Source: Corynebacterium sp. (lineage in GTDB: Bacteria; Actinomycetota; Actinomycetes; Mycobacteriales; Mycobacteriaceae). Taken from it: a stretch of 64,000 bases of DNA. Below, one piece after another: positions 7,119 to 15,137 of the stretch. The stretch's first letter is position 1, and every line of letters begins with the position of its first letter. A model generated the notes under the pieces. It did no database searches. It worked only from the letters and a program-made list of their open reading frames with translations, and was not told the DNA's origin. Location: positions 1-64,000 of the forward strand of contig NZ_JALAGU010000050.1 of the NCBI RefSeq assembly GCF_022712275.1, read 5' to 3'. The position numbers were made by a program, and so were the translations under genes.

Positions 7119-7517
7119 TTACGCGGGGGTGAGTGTGATGTGTGCTCCGGGTGTTTCCCCCGGCTCGGCGCGTCTCTTGTGCGCGTGGATGGTGACAACC
7201 TGCGAATCGTCGCCGTATGCGGTGCCGGTCAGCCCGTCACAGGTGGAACGCAGCAACTTGTCGCAATCCGGGCGCTGCACCATTGGTGGTGCGGGCTTGT
7301 CCCCCAGCGCTTTCGGGCGGGGCATGACGAATACAACGTCGAGGACGAGCGGCCCGTCTAGCAGTTCCCCCACCGACTCCCGCGCCACCCTCCCCACCGC
7401 TTCCCGCCACGGCTTCACCTTCTTGCTCGACTCCACCAACACCACCCGGCCCCCACGGATGAACCCCGTCTTACTGCCCTGCGGTGCTGGTGTCCCCTCT
7501 ACGAAGAAGCTAGGCAT
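7119..7517 (-). CDS. RusA-family Holliday junction resolvase
   Basis: A 132-residue endonuclease that cuts branched DNA during recombination or before packaging. Family marks are the N-terminal FFVEGTPAPQGSK, the acidic stretch RPDCDKLLRSTCDGLTG and YGDDSQV; the conserved Asp residues bind the metal. The length matches RusA. It overlaps the upstream gene by 8 bases and lies in the same transcript as thyX. Confidence 0.88.
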   Translation of the reverse strand: MPSFFVEGTPAPQGSKTGFIRGGRVVLVESSKKVKPWREAVGRVARESVGELLDGPLVLDVVFVMPRPKALGDKPAPPMVQRPDCDKLLRSTCDGLTGTAYGDDSQVVTIHAHKRRAEPGETPGAHITLTPA

Positions 7518-7830
7518 CTGCCCCCATTGCGTCCTCCAGATCAGCGTGCAGCCGGTACGAGTCCCACGCTTCTTCGTCCTCGCAGGTGACGATCTGGTCC
7601 ACGTCGCGGCGTGGGATGTGGACGGTGCCGTCGGCTTTGTCGGTGACCAGTACCCAGTGCTTCATTTCTTCGACGTTTCCGATGACGAAGATGGTTTCGT
7701 ACCAGATGTCCCACTCGTCACCGTCTACGCTTTCCGTCTTCTCGCGTTGTTCGAGCTGGTATCGGACAACGCCGTAGCCGAGGTGGGTGATGCGTTCTTC
7801 GGTGGTGTGCTTGATGGCGAACAGGCTCAT
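7510..7830 (-). CDS. Phage protein of unknown function, 106 aa
   Basis: An acidic soluble protein (MSLFAIKHTTEERITHLGYG...), alternating strands with many aromatic residues (DEWDIWYETIFVIG). I recognise no motif. It is coupled to thyX by an ATGA overlap and to the resolvase by an 8-base overlap. Confidence 0.6.
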   Translation of the reverse strand: MSLFAIKHTTEERITHLGYGVVRYQLEQREKTESVDGDEWDIWYETIFVIGNVEEMKHWVLVTDKADGTVHIPRRDVDQIVTCEDEEAWDSYRLHADLEDAMGADA

Positions 7831-8633
7831 GCGGTCTCCTTGTTGTGTCGTTCTCCGATGCGCTTCCGGCGTGCCAGGACTGCTTCACGGTCGGGGCGTT
7901 CTTCGCCCATTTCCCCGTAGGCGATCTGCTCGTTGATGTACCGGACGACGGTGGGCGCGACCGGCTCTAGCGCGTCTGCAATGAGCCGTGCAATCTCTTG
8001 CATCTCCCTGTCGGCGCTGGGGTGTGCTCGTAGTGGGAGGATGGTGGACCAGGCTCGCAGGTTGCCGGTGACGACGCCGCGAACCTCGGTGCAGTTCGGG
8101 AGGACGGAGCGGGCAGCTTCACGCGCCTGTTTACGGGGGACTCCGTCTGCTTCGAGAAGGCTCACGAAGTAGTTGTAGGAGTTCAGGTCTCGGATGGTTT
8201 CCTGTCCCCAATCGTCCTGAGCGAGGTCTGTGGGCACCTCTTTGAGTGCGGGTGGCATGACAACGCCGAACGTGTTTGCGTCCACGTACCTCTGACTGAC
8301 GACAGACCAGGACAGGTGCCTGTGGCGCTCAAGTTCGAGCAGACAGGCCCGCGAGATTCCAGAGAATCGGAACGTTGCGCTTGCGTGCTCCAGGATGCTG
8401 CCGTGCTGCATCTCAAACGCGGTACGGCGGATGTAGTCAGCGTTGCGTGCGGTCTTCGGGTTTGGCTTGTCCCAGGATTCATAGCAGCCGCGCCCTGCGA
8501 ACTCGACCAGGCATTCCGCGTCGGTTGCGGCAGGGTCGAGGCTCATCCAGTCCTCAATCTTCGGCCCGCCCCCCGGCGTGTACGTGAGGGTGGTTGATGC
8601 GATCAACTCAATCTGCGGGGTAACAATGTTCAC
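7827..8633 (-). CDS. thyX: FAD-dependent thymidylate synthase
   Basis: Makes dTMP from dUMP using FAD, NADPH and methylene-tetrahydrofolate. The ThyX signature RHRX7S is at residues 103-113 (RHRHLSWSVVS), followed by QRYVD. The length of 268 is typical. The start is GTG at 8633, overlapping the upstream stop. With the dUTPase and NrdE in the same operon it forms a phage dTTP supply route. Confidence 0.95.
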   Translation of the reverse strand: MNIVTPQIELIASTTLTYTPGGGPKIEDWMSLDPAATDAECLVEFAGRGCYESWDKPNPKTARNADYIRRTAFEMQHGSILEHASATFRFSGISRACLLELERHRHLSWSVVSQRYVDANTFGVVMPPALKEVPTDLAQDDWGQETIRDLNSYNYFVSLLEADGVPRKQAREAARSVLPNCTEVRGVVTGNLRAWSTILPLRAHPSADREMQEIARLIADALEPVAPTVVRYINEQIAYGEMGEERPDREAVLARRKRIGERHNKETA

Positions 8634-8911
8634 GTGGTCTCCTCATAGTCGGTTACGTCTTCCCCATACTCGGTGAAGATTCTGATCTTGCAGTCAGAGT
8701 GCGCCCGGAAGAATGAAGTTGCCGCACATGACCGCTGGTGGCGCACGCCGTCCGGCCAGCGGTTCCATTTGATGCCGTGCTCAACGATTGCTTCACGGTT
8801 CCGCAGCATGTACTGGGCGTTCGGAATATCGTATCGGTGCTGACCCACTTCCCAATCTGATTCGATGGGAGGATTGTGGGAGTGGCACTGGTAGTAGATC
8901 CAGGTACTCAC
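8630..8911 (-). CDS. Phage protein of unknown function, about 93 aa
   Basis: I chose the GTG at 8911 (VSTWIYYQCHSHNPP...) because GAGGAGG lies about ten bases upstream and because it forms a GTGA overlap with the 44-aa gene before it. The sequence has conserved-looking Cys and His residues (YYQCHSHNPP, RSCAATSFFRAH) that could bind metal. No family is recognised. Confidence 0.55.
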   Translation of the reverse strand: MSTWIYYQCHSHNPPIESDWEVGQHRYDIPNAQYMLRNREAIVEHGIKWNRWPDGVRHQRSCAATSFFRAHSDCKIRIFTEYGEDVTDYEETT

Positions 8912-9042
8912 AGGTATTCGTCCTCCTCGTTGTGATGCTTCCGCCACCAGCCGCCGTAAGCGCCCGGGGTGTACCGCCAGCCCGCTTCGTGCGCGTCTTG
9001 CTCGTCGTGCTGATATTCCGCCTCGTCGTCCTCGTGCCTCAC
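8908..9042 (-). CDS. Small acidic phage protein, 44 aa
   Basis: GTG at 9042 with a GAGGGGG ribosome site opens a 44-residue frame (VRHEDDEAEYQHDEQDAHEA...). It is overlapped by GTGA at both ends. Its composition, strongly Asp/Glu/His with a GGWWRKHH segment, is compatible with a DNA-mimic-like or metal-binding peptide, but no function can be assigned. Confidence 0.45.
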   Translation of the reverse strand: MRHEDDEAEYQHDEQDAHEAGWRYTPGAYGGWWRKHHNEEDEYL

Positions 9043-9107
9043 TTCTGCCCCCTCGCGTGACAGAGGATCGCTAAACAACCGACGACCAACAGTGCTAGTT
9101 CCCTCAT
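9039..9107 (-). CDS. Tiny hydrophobic peptide, 22 aa
   Basis: GAGGAGG lies a few bases before the ATG at 9107. The peptide has one hydrophobic helix (MRELALLVVGCLAILCHARG) and ends in a GTGA overlap with the next gene. It could be a single-span membrane peptide. The call rests on the ribosome site and the overlap pattern. Confidence 0.4.
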   Translation of the reverse strand: MRELALLVVGCLAILCHARGQK

Positions 9108-9160
9108 GTGTCCTCCTCGTTGTGCAGTTCGCCTCCCGGCCAGTGCGATTCGCCGCTCAC
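9104..9160 (-). CDS. Possible 18-aa coupling peptide
   Basis: A GTG-initiated 18-codon frame (VSGESHWPGGELHNEEDT) overlaps the stop of the gene before it (GTGA) and the start of the gene after it (ATGA). It may exist to keep ribosomes moving between the two rather than to make a functional peptide. Confidence 0.25.
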   Translation of the reverse strand: MSGESHWPGGELHNEEDT

Positions 9161-9321
9161 GACTCGCTGGCGTCCCAATCACCCTCGCGGGGATCATCCA
9201 GCGCCAACTCGATTGCGTGCTCCCAGTTGCGTGCCTCCACATGAAAAACCGCCGTCACCTCGAAAGTGCGGCGGTTCGTGTGGTTAGCGTTCTCGTACAA
9301 TTCGTGAACGGGGTCAGTCAC
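9157..9321 (-). CDS. Small phage protein, 54 aa
   Basis: GTG at 9321 gives VTDPVHELYENANHTNRRTF... ending at TGA 9157-9159. It is acidic, with a beta strand (RRTFEVTAVFHVEA) followed by a helix (NWEHAIELALDD), so it resembles a small folded domain. It is joined to the DUF3310-like gene by a GTGA overlap. Confidence 0.5.
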   Translation of the reverse strand: MTDPVHELYENANHTNRRTFEVTAVFHVEARNWEHAIELALDDPREGDWDASES

Positions 9322-9680
9322 CGGCGGAACCTTTCGGCCAGGCCCTCACTATCTGACCATCCGCACCGGAACTTGGGACGCACAATATCCCATCCACCCC
9401 AAGCGCCTTTTCGCCAAACAGTGCAGTCAGGTGAAGTAACCTCAGTCCCCACCGCCGCATCTTTGAACCAATCACTGTTGTGTCCTGATGCGTTGATCCT
9501 GTCTAGTTCATCCTTCAGGAAGTCGATCGCCTTCCGCAGGTCCGATTCAACCTCCCCCTTGTTGTTGCCATCCAGTCGGCAGGACCGGGCAATGTACTGC
9601 ACAGCCTGCCCCGCGTTCGACGTGAGGTGACGACTAATGTCGAGCACCTGCACCTTCCCGAACTTGTAGTAGTCGCTCAC
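9318..9680 (-). CDS. DUF3310-like phage protein
   Basis: 120 residues. The middle, with VQVLDISRHLTSNAGQAVQY, IARSCR and ESDLRKAIDFLKDEL, fits the pattern of the DUF3310 family common in phage early regions (a GNaiKYi-like stretch followed by a DLkKA helix). The family's biochemical role is not established. Start is GTG at 9680 with AGGAGG upstream. Confidence 0.65.
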   Translation of the reverse strand: MSDYYKFGKVQVLDISRHLTSNAGQAVQYIARSCRLDGNNKGEVESDLRKAIDFLKDELDRINASGHNSDWFKDAAVGTEVTSPDCTVWRKGAWGGWDIVRPKFRCGWSDSEGLAERFRR

Positions 9681-9688
9681 GTGTCCTC

Positions 9689-10813
9689 CTAGACGATTGA
9701 GATGTTCGCGGGCTTGCCGTCCACGTCATCGAAGACGAGGACACCCGGATTGCCGGTCGCGCCAGTGCTGTTGGCGAACCATCGACTCTCGGTTTCCAGC
9801 GCGGGGGCGCACATGATCCACCGACGAGCCGTCCACGACCACGCCCGCATCCCATGGAAATGTCCGAACAGCAGCACATCCGCAGCGGCGGCAGGCCTGT
9901 CATTCGTGATCTGCCCCGCCCACCACTTCTCAGCGCCGTTCACCGGACCACCACTAAACCGGTGACCGTGCACCACCGCGTAGGTCAACGATCCTGCCGT
10001 GTAGGTCACGTCCCCGGTGTTCGGCTCCGGGTAGTAGAAGCTCACACGGTCATCCAGTCCGGCGAGTTCGATTGCCTGCTGCACGTTGTTGACGATCTGA
10101 ATATCGAACGAGTCAGTCATGGACACGTTCGACACGCGGGTGCTCTCCCCGTGGTTGCCGGGGATCGCCGCCACAATCACCTCCGATGCGGCCTCTAGGC
10201 ACTTCTGCACCGTGTCTGATACGAGGTGGCAGGCGACCCGGATCTGCTCGGTGAGGGTCAGGTCGCAGCCGCCGATGTTCTTCCCGTTCTGCGACACGTA
10301 CCCTTCGATCAGGTCACCGCCGAAGACGAGGTTGATCCCCTCGAAAGGTCCATCCTCTAGTGCGCGGTCCACGCTGTCTCGCCAGCGTTGGATGAGGATG
10401 TCTGAACCGCCACCGTCTTCCGCGCTCTTGCCGATGTGCGTGTCACTGAGCATGATGGTGCGCCACCCGCTGCGTGGTTCGTAGGGGTACGACGGCTCGG
10501 CGTAGATGTTGTCGAGCAGGTCTTCCACGTTGAACGTCCGATCCGGTCGCTCAACGATCTGTGCCCGGTAGGCACGAAGCCAGCCATGCCCCGCAACCTG
10601 CCACGTAGAGTGCCTGACGGCTCCCTCGATGACGTACTTCTCCGGGTCGTATCCGAACTCTCGGAGAATGTGGTCCCACTGTCCATCCCCCGGCGCATCT
10701 TCACTGCTGGTGGGAATGGTCGTGACGAATCCCTGCTCCCCGTCCCACTGCACACCGGGCGTCCAGCCTGTCGGCGCGGGGGTATTCAGGTTCTTCAGTG
10801 CGTCAATGTTCAC
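9689..10813 (-). CDS. Calcineurin-like metallophosphoesterase
   Basis: 374 residues. The metal-binding motifs of the superfamily appear in order: SDTHIGK, GGDLIEG, GNHGE, HGHR and GHFHG. The N-terminal 110 residues form a separate domain without a recognised fold. Actinophages often carry such enzymes in the replication operon, where a nuclease (SbcD/Mre11-like) or nucleotide phosphatase role is assumed; no partner ATPase is nearby. Start is GTG at 10813, overlapping the preceding TGA. Confidence 0.85.
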   Translation of the reverse strand: MNIDALKNLNTPAPTGWTPGVQWDGEQGFVTTIPTSSEDAPGDGQWDHILREFGYDPEKYVIEGAVRHSTWQVAGHGWLRAYRAQIVERPDRTFNVEDLLDNIYAEPSYPYEPRSGWRTIMLSDTHIGKSAEDGGGSDILIQRWRDSVDRALEDGPFEGINLVFGGDLIEGYVSQNGKNIGGCDLTLTEQIRVACHLVSDTVQKCLEAASEVIVAAIPGNHGESTRVSNVSMTDSFDIQIVNNVQQAIELAGLDDRVSFYYPEPNTGDVTYTAGSLTYAVVHGHRFSGGPVNGAEKWWAGQITNDRPAAAADVLLFGHFHGMRAWSWTARRWIMCAPALETESRWFANSTGATGNPGVLVFDDVDGKPANISIV

Positions 10814-11034
10814 GCAGTCTCCTTTTCCAGCTGGTATCGAAGTTCTTTCAGTGCGGTCTTCTTGAACGGGAAGCTCGCGTGCTCCCGTAGTGCTTCGAGT
10901 GCGACCGGTGCGGACTGCGACAGGATCACCCCCGCCACCACCTCGCGCTCTTCACCGTCGAGCCGGTCGAACCATGCCCGAGCGGTTCGCGGCTTCCCGC
11001 CGCTGCCGTACTTCCTCAGTTCAGCGATGTTCAA
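10810..11034 (-). CDS. Small phage protein, 74 aa
   Basis: A helical, basic protein (MNIAELRKYGSGGKPRTARA...), with a possible helix-turn-helix-like arrangement (ALEALREHASFPFKKTALKE). No known family. Coupled at both ends. Confidence 0.5.
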   Translation of the reverse strand: MNIAELRKYGSGGKPRTARAWFDRLDGEEREVVAGVILSQSAPVALEALREHASFPFKKTALKELRYQLEKETA

Positions 11035-11209
11035 TTTTCCTCCACTTGTCCTTCTTCACCTGCACGGCCCAGCCCTCCTTGACTAGGGCGTGCATGATTC
11101 CCTCAACCTTGTGCGCGTCCTCCCGCAACACGCACGATTTCAGCGTGTACAGGCTGCACTCCATGCCACTGTTCAGCGCGTCCCTCACCCACTGTTCAGT
11201 GTCCGTCAC
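11021..11209 (-). CDS. Small phage protein, winged-helix-like, 62 aa
   Basis: A GTG start at 11209 overlaps the dUTPase stop. The layout (helix, LYTLKSCVLREDAHKVEGIM, then HALVKEGWAVQVKKDKWRKI) resembles a winged-helix domain with the final two strands as the wing. DNA binding is an inference from the pattern alone. Confidence 0.5.
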   Translation of the reverse strand: MTDTEQWVRDALNSGMECSLYTLKSCVLREDAHKVEGIMHALVKEGWAVQVKKDKWRKIEHR

Positions 11210-11628
11210 CGCCCGGTGGACCCGTGCCCGCCGTCACCACGCTCCGTGACATCCAGCGACTTGACGGGGACGAGCGTGGGCCGTTCAACCCGCTGGATGA
11301 TGAGCTGCGCGATCCGGTGCCCCTTCTTGATCTCGACGGGAAACATGCCCGCGTTGTGTAGGTTCACCTTGATCTCACCCCGGTAGTCCGAGTCGATCAC
11401 GCCGGGGGCATTGAGGACGCTCACGCCATGCAGTGCGGCCAACCCCGACCGGGAATGCACAAACCCCGCGAACCCCACCGGGATAGCAGCCGCCACGCCC
11501 GTCCCCACCAGCTGCCACTCAGCCGGCAGGATCGTCACATCCTCCGCTGCGATCAGATCCGCGCCAGCGTCCGTGGGGTGCTTCCTCTGCGGCACCTGCG
11601 ACGGCTCCGCAATGATCTTGATGTCCAG
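11206..11628 (-). CDS. dut: dUTP diphosphatase, probable CTG start
   Basis: Hydrolyses dUTP to dUMP, both protecting phage DNA from uracil and feeding ThyX. All five trimeric dUTPase motifs are present: DAGADL, HSRSGLAA, GVIDSDYRGEI, GHRIAQL and RGDGGHGSTGR. The first conventional start would be GTG at 11595, but that would remove the N-terminal strand. The frame continues up to a CTG at 11628 (DIKIIAEPSQ...), which has GGAGG five bases upstream, and an in-frame TAG lies 12 bases before the CTG, so no ATG, GTG or TTG can serve. 140 residues. Confidence 0.93.
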   Translation of the reverse strand: MDIKIIAEPSQVPQRKHPTDAGADLIAAEDVTILPAEWQLVGTGVAAAIPVGFAGFVHSRSGLAALHGVSVLNAPGVIDSDYRGEIKVNLHNAGMFPVEIKKGHRIAQLIIQRVERPTLVPVKSLDVTERGDGGHGSTGR

Positions 11629-11637
11629 TGTGTCCTC

Positions 11638-11838
11638 CTACTTTCGCTTGTGATTTTCCGACTGGCCGAGTATCCGCAGGACTCTCATCGTCTCCCGCGC
11701 TAACTCCACGTCATCTGGTATGGATTGTTCGATCCGTTTATCTCGCCTTCCGCTCGGGCGCATGAACGCGGCTCCAAGAGCTACCCCCGCCACGAATGCG
11801 ACCACGCCTATCAGCAGTCCACAAAAAATCGTGACCAT
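11638..11838 (-). CDS. Single-span membrane protein, 66 aa
   Basis: One hydrophobic helix at about residues 3-25 (FCGLLIGVVAFVAGVALGAA) is followed by a basic, charged cytoplasmic tail. No family is recognised. Its TAG stop is the in-frame stop just before the dUTPase CTG. Confidence 0.5.
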   Translation of the reverse strand: MVTIFCGLLIGVVAFVAGVALGAAFMRPSGRRDKRIEQSIPDDVELARETMRVLRILGQSENHKRK

Positions 11839-11846
11839 CTGTCCTC

Positions 11847-13145
11847 CTATGCAAATGGAGTGAAGCGCGAGTAATGCAACTGGTTAGTCACCGTCACAAT
11901 CCCCGTCGCCCCACCACGGTTCTTCGCCACGATCAGGTCGGCCTCACCCGCCCGCTCGTGGTCCTTGTTCTCCGCATCCGGCCTGTTGATAAGCACGATG
12001 ACGTCGGCGTCCTGCTCCAGGGAACCGGATTCCCGCAGGTCAGACGGCTTCGGTAGTGCATCATCCCCGCGCTTCGCAACCTCACGGTTCAGCTGCGCGA
12101 TGGCGATCACCGGCACACCACATGACTTCGCCAACAACTTCAACGACCGGGAGAAGTTCGACACCTCCTGCTGCCGTGACTCCTCCTTGCCCCCGGACCT
12201 GAGCAACTGAAGGTAGTCCACCGCGATCAGCCGTATCCCGTGCTGCCTCACCGCCAGTTTCGACTTCGCGGTGATGTCCAGCATTGTTAGCTCCGGTGAG
12301 TCATCGACCCACAGTGGCGCGTCGCTGAACTTTTCGCGGGCGGTTTTGATCCGTTCCCAACCGTCCTGCGGGACATGCCCGGTTTTGAGTTGATTGATCG
12401 GCACTTGCGCTTCGGCGGACAGGGCACGTTCCTGCACCTCGTCCTCCGTCATCTCCAGACTGAACAGCAGGCTCGGCTGATTGTGGGTGATGCTCATGTG
12501 ACGCATGATGTCCAAAGCAAGTGTGGACTTACCCACACCGGGGCGGGCTGCGACAATCACCATCTGCCCGGGTTTCAGTCCGCCGTTCAGTGTCTTGTCG
12601 AGGTCGGGGAACCCGGTTTCGATCCGGTCTTCCGTCGCCCCGTCGGCACGCATTGAGATGGTGTCCAGCAGCTCGTCAATCGTGGTTCCGATGCGGCGCA
12701 TGTCCTGGTCGTTGACCGCCGTGGCACTGTCCACGATTTCCTGCGCCAGTTCGGTCAGTGTTTCGACGGGCACACCTTCGCGGTATGCCTGCGCTAGTCG
12801 CTTGGTTCCTGCGTCGATCCTGCGCCTTGCCGCGTTGTCGGCCACTTGCTCGACGTGCAGCATCAGGCTGATCTGTAGTGGCGCTTCGCTGACGAGTGAG
12901 GTGACTGCTACCGCGTCATCCGCGTTGTCGAGGACACCGTTTTCCAGCAGGTAGTTCGCGCCGGATAGATCGTCCACCACCTCGCCCGCGTTGTACCCCT
13001 CGACCAGCCCGGCGAAGATCGCCCGGTGCCGGTCGGTGTCCATGTCCTGCGGTTTAATCAGGGTGAGGACTTCGGGGATGCGTTCGGGGTGCTGGAGGAT
13101 GCCGCCGAGTACGGCGCGTTCCGCTTTGCTTCGTAGTGTGGTCAG
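11847..13145 (-). CDS. dnaB: Replicative DNA helicase, DnaB family, probable CTG start
   Basis: Unwinds the phage replication fork. The N-terminal DnaB-N domain covers about residues 5-95, then a RecA-like core: Walker A RPGVGKST near residue 201, Walker B LIAVDYLQLL, and the DLRESGSLEQDAD motif. From the CTG at 13145 the protein has 432 residues, and AAGGAGG sits five bases before it. The in-frame ATG at 13175 lacks a ribosome site and falls in the loop of a hairpin, so it is unlikely. Together with the initiator, the iteron origin and SSB it forms a self-sufficient initiation set. Confidence 0.95.
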   Translation of the reverse strand: MTTLRSKAERAVLGGILQHPERIPEVLTLIKPQDMDTDRHRAIFAGLVEGYNAGEVVDDLSGANYLLENGVLDNADDAVAVTSLVSEAPLQISLMLHVEQVADNAARRRIDAGTKRLAQAYREGVPVETLTELAQEIVDSATAVNDQDMRRIGTTIDELLDTISMRADGATEDRIETGFPDLDKTLNGGLKPGQMVIVAARPGVGKSTLALDIMRHMSITHNQPSLLFSLEMTEDEVQERALSAEAQVPINQLKTGHVPQDGWERIKTAREKFSDAPLWVDDSPELTMLDITAKSKLAVRQHGIRLIAVDYLQLLRSGGKEESRQQEVSNFSRSLKLLAKSCGVPVIAIAQLNREVAKRGDDALPKPSDLRESGSLEQDADVIVLINRPDAENKDHERAGEADLIVAKNRGGATGIVTVTNQLHYSRFTPFA

Positions 13146-13165
13146 GTTCCCTCCTTCATGAGTGA

Positions 13166-13187
13166 AGCCCCGCATTGTGGCGGGGCT
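13166..13187 (-). terminator. Hairpin between the coiled-coil gene and dnaB
   Basis: AGCCCCGC at 13166-13173 pairs perfectly with GCGGGGCT at 13180-13187. The same 8-bp stem recurs in the hairpin after the lysogeny lipoprotein at 24156. The T run is poor, so partial termination or an mRNA 5' structure before dnaB is possible. Confidence 0.45.
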
Positions 13188-13203
13188 AGTCGGTTGTGGT
13201 GGG

Positions 13204-14343
13204 TCATGCTTCCGGCTCCCACAGGACCGTGACGGGGAGATCGTTGAGCATCTGGTTTACGTCCCACCCCAGTTCACTGTCGGCGTAGTACCACCAGGGC
13301 GTATCGCCGCCCTTCTTCTGCATGGCGAGGTCTTCACAGGTGCGGATGATGGCCCCAACCGCCAGCGTGTCGAGTTCGTCGGGGTTGGTGATGACACGCG
13401 GCGCGGGCACCAGACGGCGGAGCAGGGTTACATCTCTCAGCATGGCGAATCCGCTGTCTCCGTTGCGTCGTACGACCACCCACGCTGCACCTCCTAGCCC
13501 GGCTTTCCTGACGGCAGTGACCTCGGAGCCTTCATGGATTGCGCTCCACGCTTCCCCTGCGGGAATGTTGGCGGGCAGGTCATCGAAGTACTCGCCTCCG
13601 ACAACCGGCAAGGAATTCTTGCTAGTTCGCTCGACGGTGACGGTCTCGACCTTGTTGAGGTTGTTCAGTGCCGCCTCCACGCGAGTCTTGGTCTCGGGGT
13701 TTCGGTCCAGGTGATCGGTGCAGGGTTCGCGGACGGGTCCGCCCCATGCGCTGCCGTCGGAGATGTGCTGCGCGGCTTCCAGCCGGTCCCGCTCGGCGGT
13801 GAGGCGGTCTACTTCGTCCTGAGCCTCGTCGCGCTCGGCGGTGCGGAGCATGACAAGGTCGAGGATGCTCTTGTTCTCGGAGGTGAGGCGTTCCACCTCG
13901 GATTCTGCCCCGGCGAGGTCTTCGGCCAGTTCCTTCACTTCGGCGTGGGCTTCATCGCGCTCGTCGGTGAGCATCCGTACCTCGGAGGTGAGATCGCTTT
14001 CCCGTCTGGCGAGTCCTTGAACCTGCGCAAGCGACCTTTTCCGCTCGTTGGTGACCCGCTCCACCTCGGCGCGGGCTTCCGCGAGGTCGTGCTCCAACTG
14101 GGCGGCGAGGTCGGCGAGGGCGAGCAGTTCGTGCTTCCCTGTGCCCACGACGCCCGTGTAGTGCTTCTCCGCCCATTCTCTGATCTCGTCCGCGAGGGTG
14201 GGGGCCGGGGCATCCACAGTGGCGAGGATGACACGGGCGGCGGCGACCGTGTCCCACGTGCTGGGTACGCCGCGTACGGGACGGAGAACGGTTTCCGCGA
14301 AGCGGAGGGCTTCGCGGCGGTCATGGTCGGTGATGTCACTCAT
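13204..14343 (-). CDS. Coiled-coil phage protein, 379 aa
   Basis: A helical N-terminal domain (to about residue 75) is followed by a long coiled coil at roughly 76-195 (repeated LxxERDEAxxEVxxL heptads). A beta-rich C-terminal domain has EGSEVTAVRKAGLGGAAWVV and then PAPRVITNPDELDTLAVGAI. That last segment resembles one in the 103-aa gene at 15134-15445 (PAPQIIRTVEELEALDPDTV). No enzyme motif. It might be a scaffold or regulator in the replication operon; this is not known. Confidence 0.6.
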   Translation of the reverse strand: MSDITDHDRREALRFAETVLRPVRGVPSTWDTVAAARVILATVDAPAPTLADEIREWAEKHYTGVVGTGKHELLALADLAAQLEHDLAEARAEVERVTNERKRSLAQVQGLARRESDLTSEVRMLTDERDEAHAEVKELAEDLAGAESEVERLTSENKSILDLVMLRTAERDEAQDEVDRLTAERDRLEAAQHISDGSAWGGPVREPCTDHLDRNPETKTRVEAALNNLNKVETVTVERTSKNSLPVVGGEYFDDLPANIPAGEAWSAIHEGSEVTAVRKAGLGGAAWVVVRRNGDSGFAMLRDVTLLRRLVPAPRVITNPDELDTLAVGAIIRTCEDLAMQKKGGDTPWWYYADSELGWDVNQMLNDLPVTVLWEPEA

Positions 14344-14506
14344 TCGGGGTCTCCTGGTCTAGGTCGAGGGTGTCAGTGACGCCCCAGAGGTCATCCATGT
14401 CGGCGTCGAGGCGGTCGATGGTGTGTTGCTGCCGGTTGAGCACGACGGCGAGGCAAGCGGTGGTCGTGAGGGCGGCGAGAGAGACGATCAGGGCGAGGAC
14501 ACTCAT
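14336..14506 (-). CDS. Small membrane-anchored protein, 56 aa
   Basis: ATG at 14506 with GAGGAGG upstream. One hydrophobic helix at residues 2-23 (SVLALIVSLAALTTTACLAV) is followed by a charged helical tail (NRQQHTIDRLDADMDDLWGV). It overlaps the stop of the gene before and the start of the coiled-coil gene after. The layout is that of a spanin-like or inhibitor-type small membrane protein, but nothing more specific can be said. Confidence 0.45.
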   Translation of the reverse strand: MSVLALIVSLAALTTTACLAVVLNRQQHTIDRLDADMDDLWGVTDTLDLDQETPNE

Positions 14507-14883
14507 TCCACCTCCTCCACGGGTCCGACCAGTCGGCGGACAAGGCGGGAGTCGGAGTCAGGACCGAATGTTGACAGATACTCCCTGGCCTCAGTCTCGC
14601 TGTCTTGCGTGCCTTCGTAATGGTCACGCACCATCCACGCGGTGTCTCCGTAGGCGTCCTGCACGCCCCACTCCCACGTCTGTTTGGCGATGGTCTGTGC
14701 GAGGTCCGGGGCAGCGGCGATGATGCGGGCGTCACCGTCTTCCACCACGCCGTTGGCTGCTATGTCTTTGAGGTCTTGTCCGGTGACGCGAATGAAGTCC
14801 TCGGGGACGTAGCGGTGCATTGTCCACGGCCCGGGGGTTGCCCCGTCGAGCAGTGCGCGGGCCTGTTCTGGTGTGATGTTCAT
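14503..14883 (-). CDS. Phage protein of unknown function, 126 aa
   Basis: I start it at the ATG at 14883 (MNITPEQARALLDGATPGPW...), which overlaps the preceding stop in ATGA; an earlier ATG would run through the upstream gene. The opening (EQARALLDGATPGPW) and DARIIAAAPDLAQTIA form a pattern often seen in phage and mobile-element hypothetical proteins. It ends VGPVEEVE, similar to VGPLEEVD in the 75-aa gene at 17717. Confidence 0.6.
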   Translation of the reverse strand: MNITPEQARALLDGATPGPWTMHRYVPEDFIRVTGQDLKDIAANGVVEDGDARIIAAAPDLAQTIAKQTWEWGVQDAYGDTAWMVRDHYEGTQDSETEAREYLSTFGPDSDSRLVRRLVGPVEEVE

Positions 14884-15137
14884 TCGTTGGCCCCGATCAG
14901 GTAGGCGGCGACGGGGATAAGCGCGAGGGAGGCGAACCCGATTCGTAGGGCGGTCGCCACTTCCCCGTCGGTCTGCACTGCGATTACCCATGCAGCGATG
15001 AACGACGCGACGGCGGATACCGGCGCAATGACGGCGAGTGACAGCCCGGCGTAGTACCCGCCTAGGCGGCGTTTCTCGGTCCTACCGTGGCGCTCTTGGC
15101 ACGCTCGGACGCCAAGCTTGTAGTCCTCGTAGCTCAT
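14880..15137 (-). CDS. Two-span membrane protein, 85 aa
   Basis: A basic N terminus (CQERHGRTEKRRLGGYYAGL) leads into hydrophobic segments at about residues 29-53 and 63-82. Both ends overlap neighbours by ATGA. Function unknown. Confidence 0.5.
   Translation of the reverse strand: MSYEDYKLGVRACQERHGRTEKRRLGGYYAGLSLAVIAPVSAVASFIAAWVIAVQTDGEVATALRIGFASLALIPVAAYLIGANE

Noticed and set aside
13145..13175. ATG at 13175 as the dnaB start
   Set aside because: It has no ribosome site, sits in the loop of a strong hairpin, and adds ten residues not typical of DnaB; the CTG at 13145 has AAGGAGG at the right distance.
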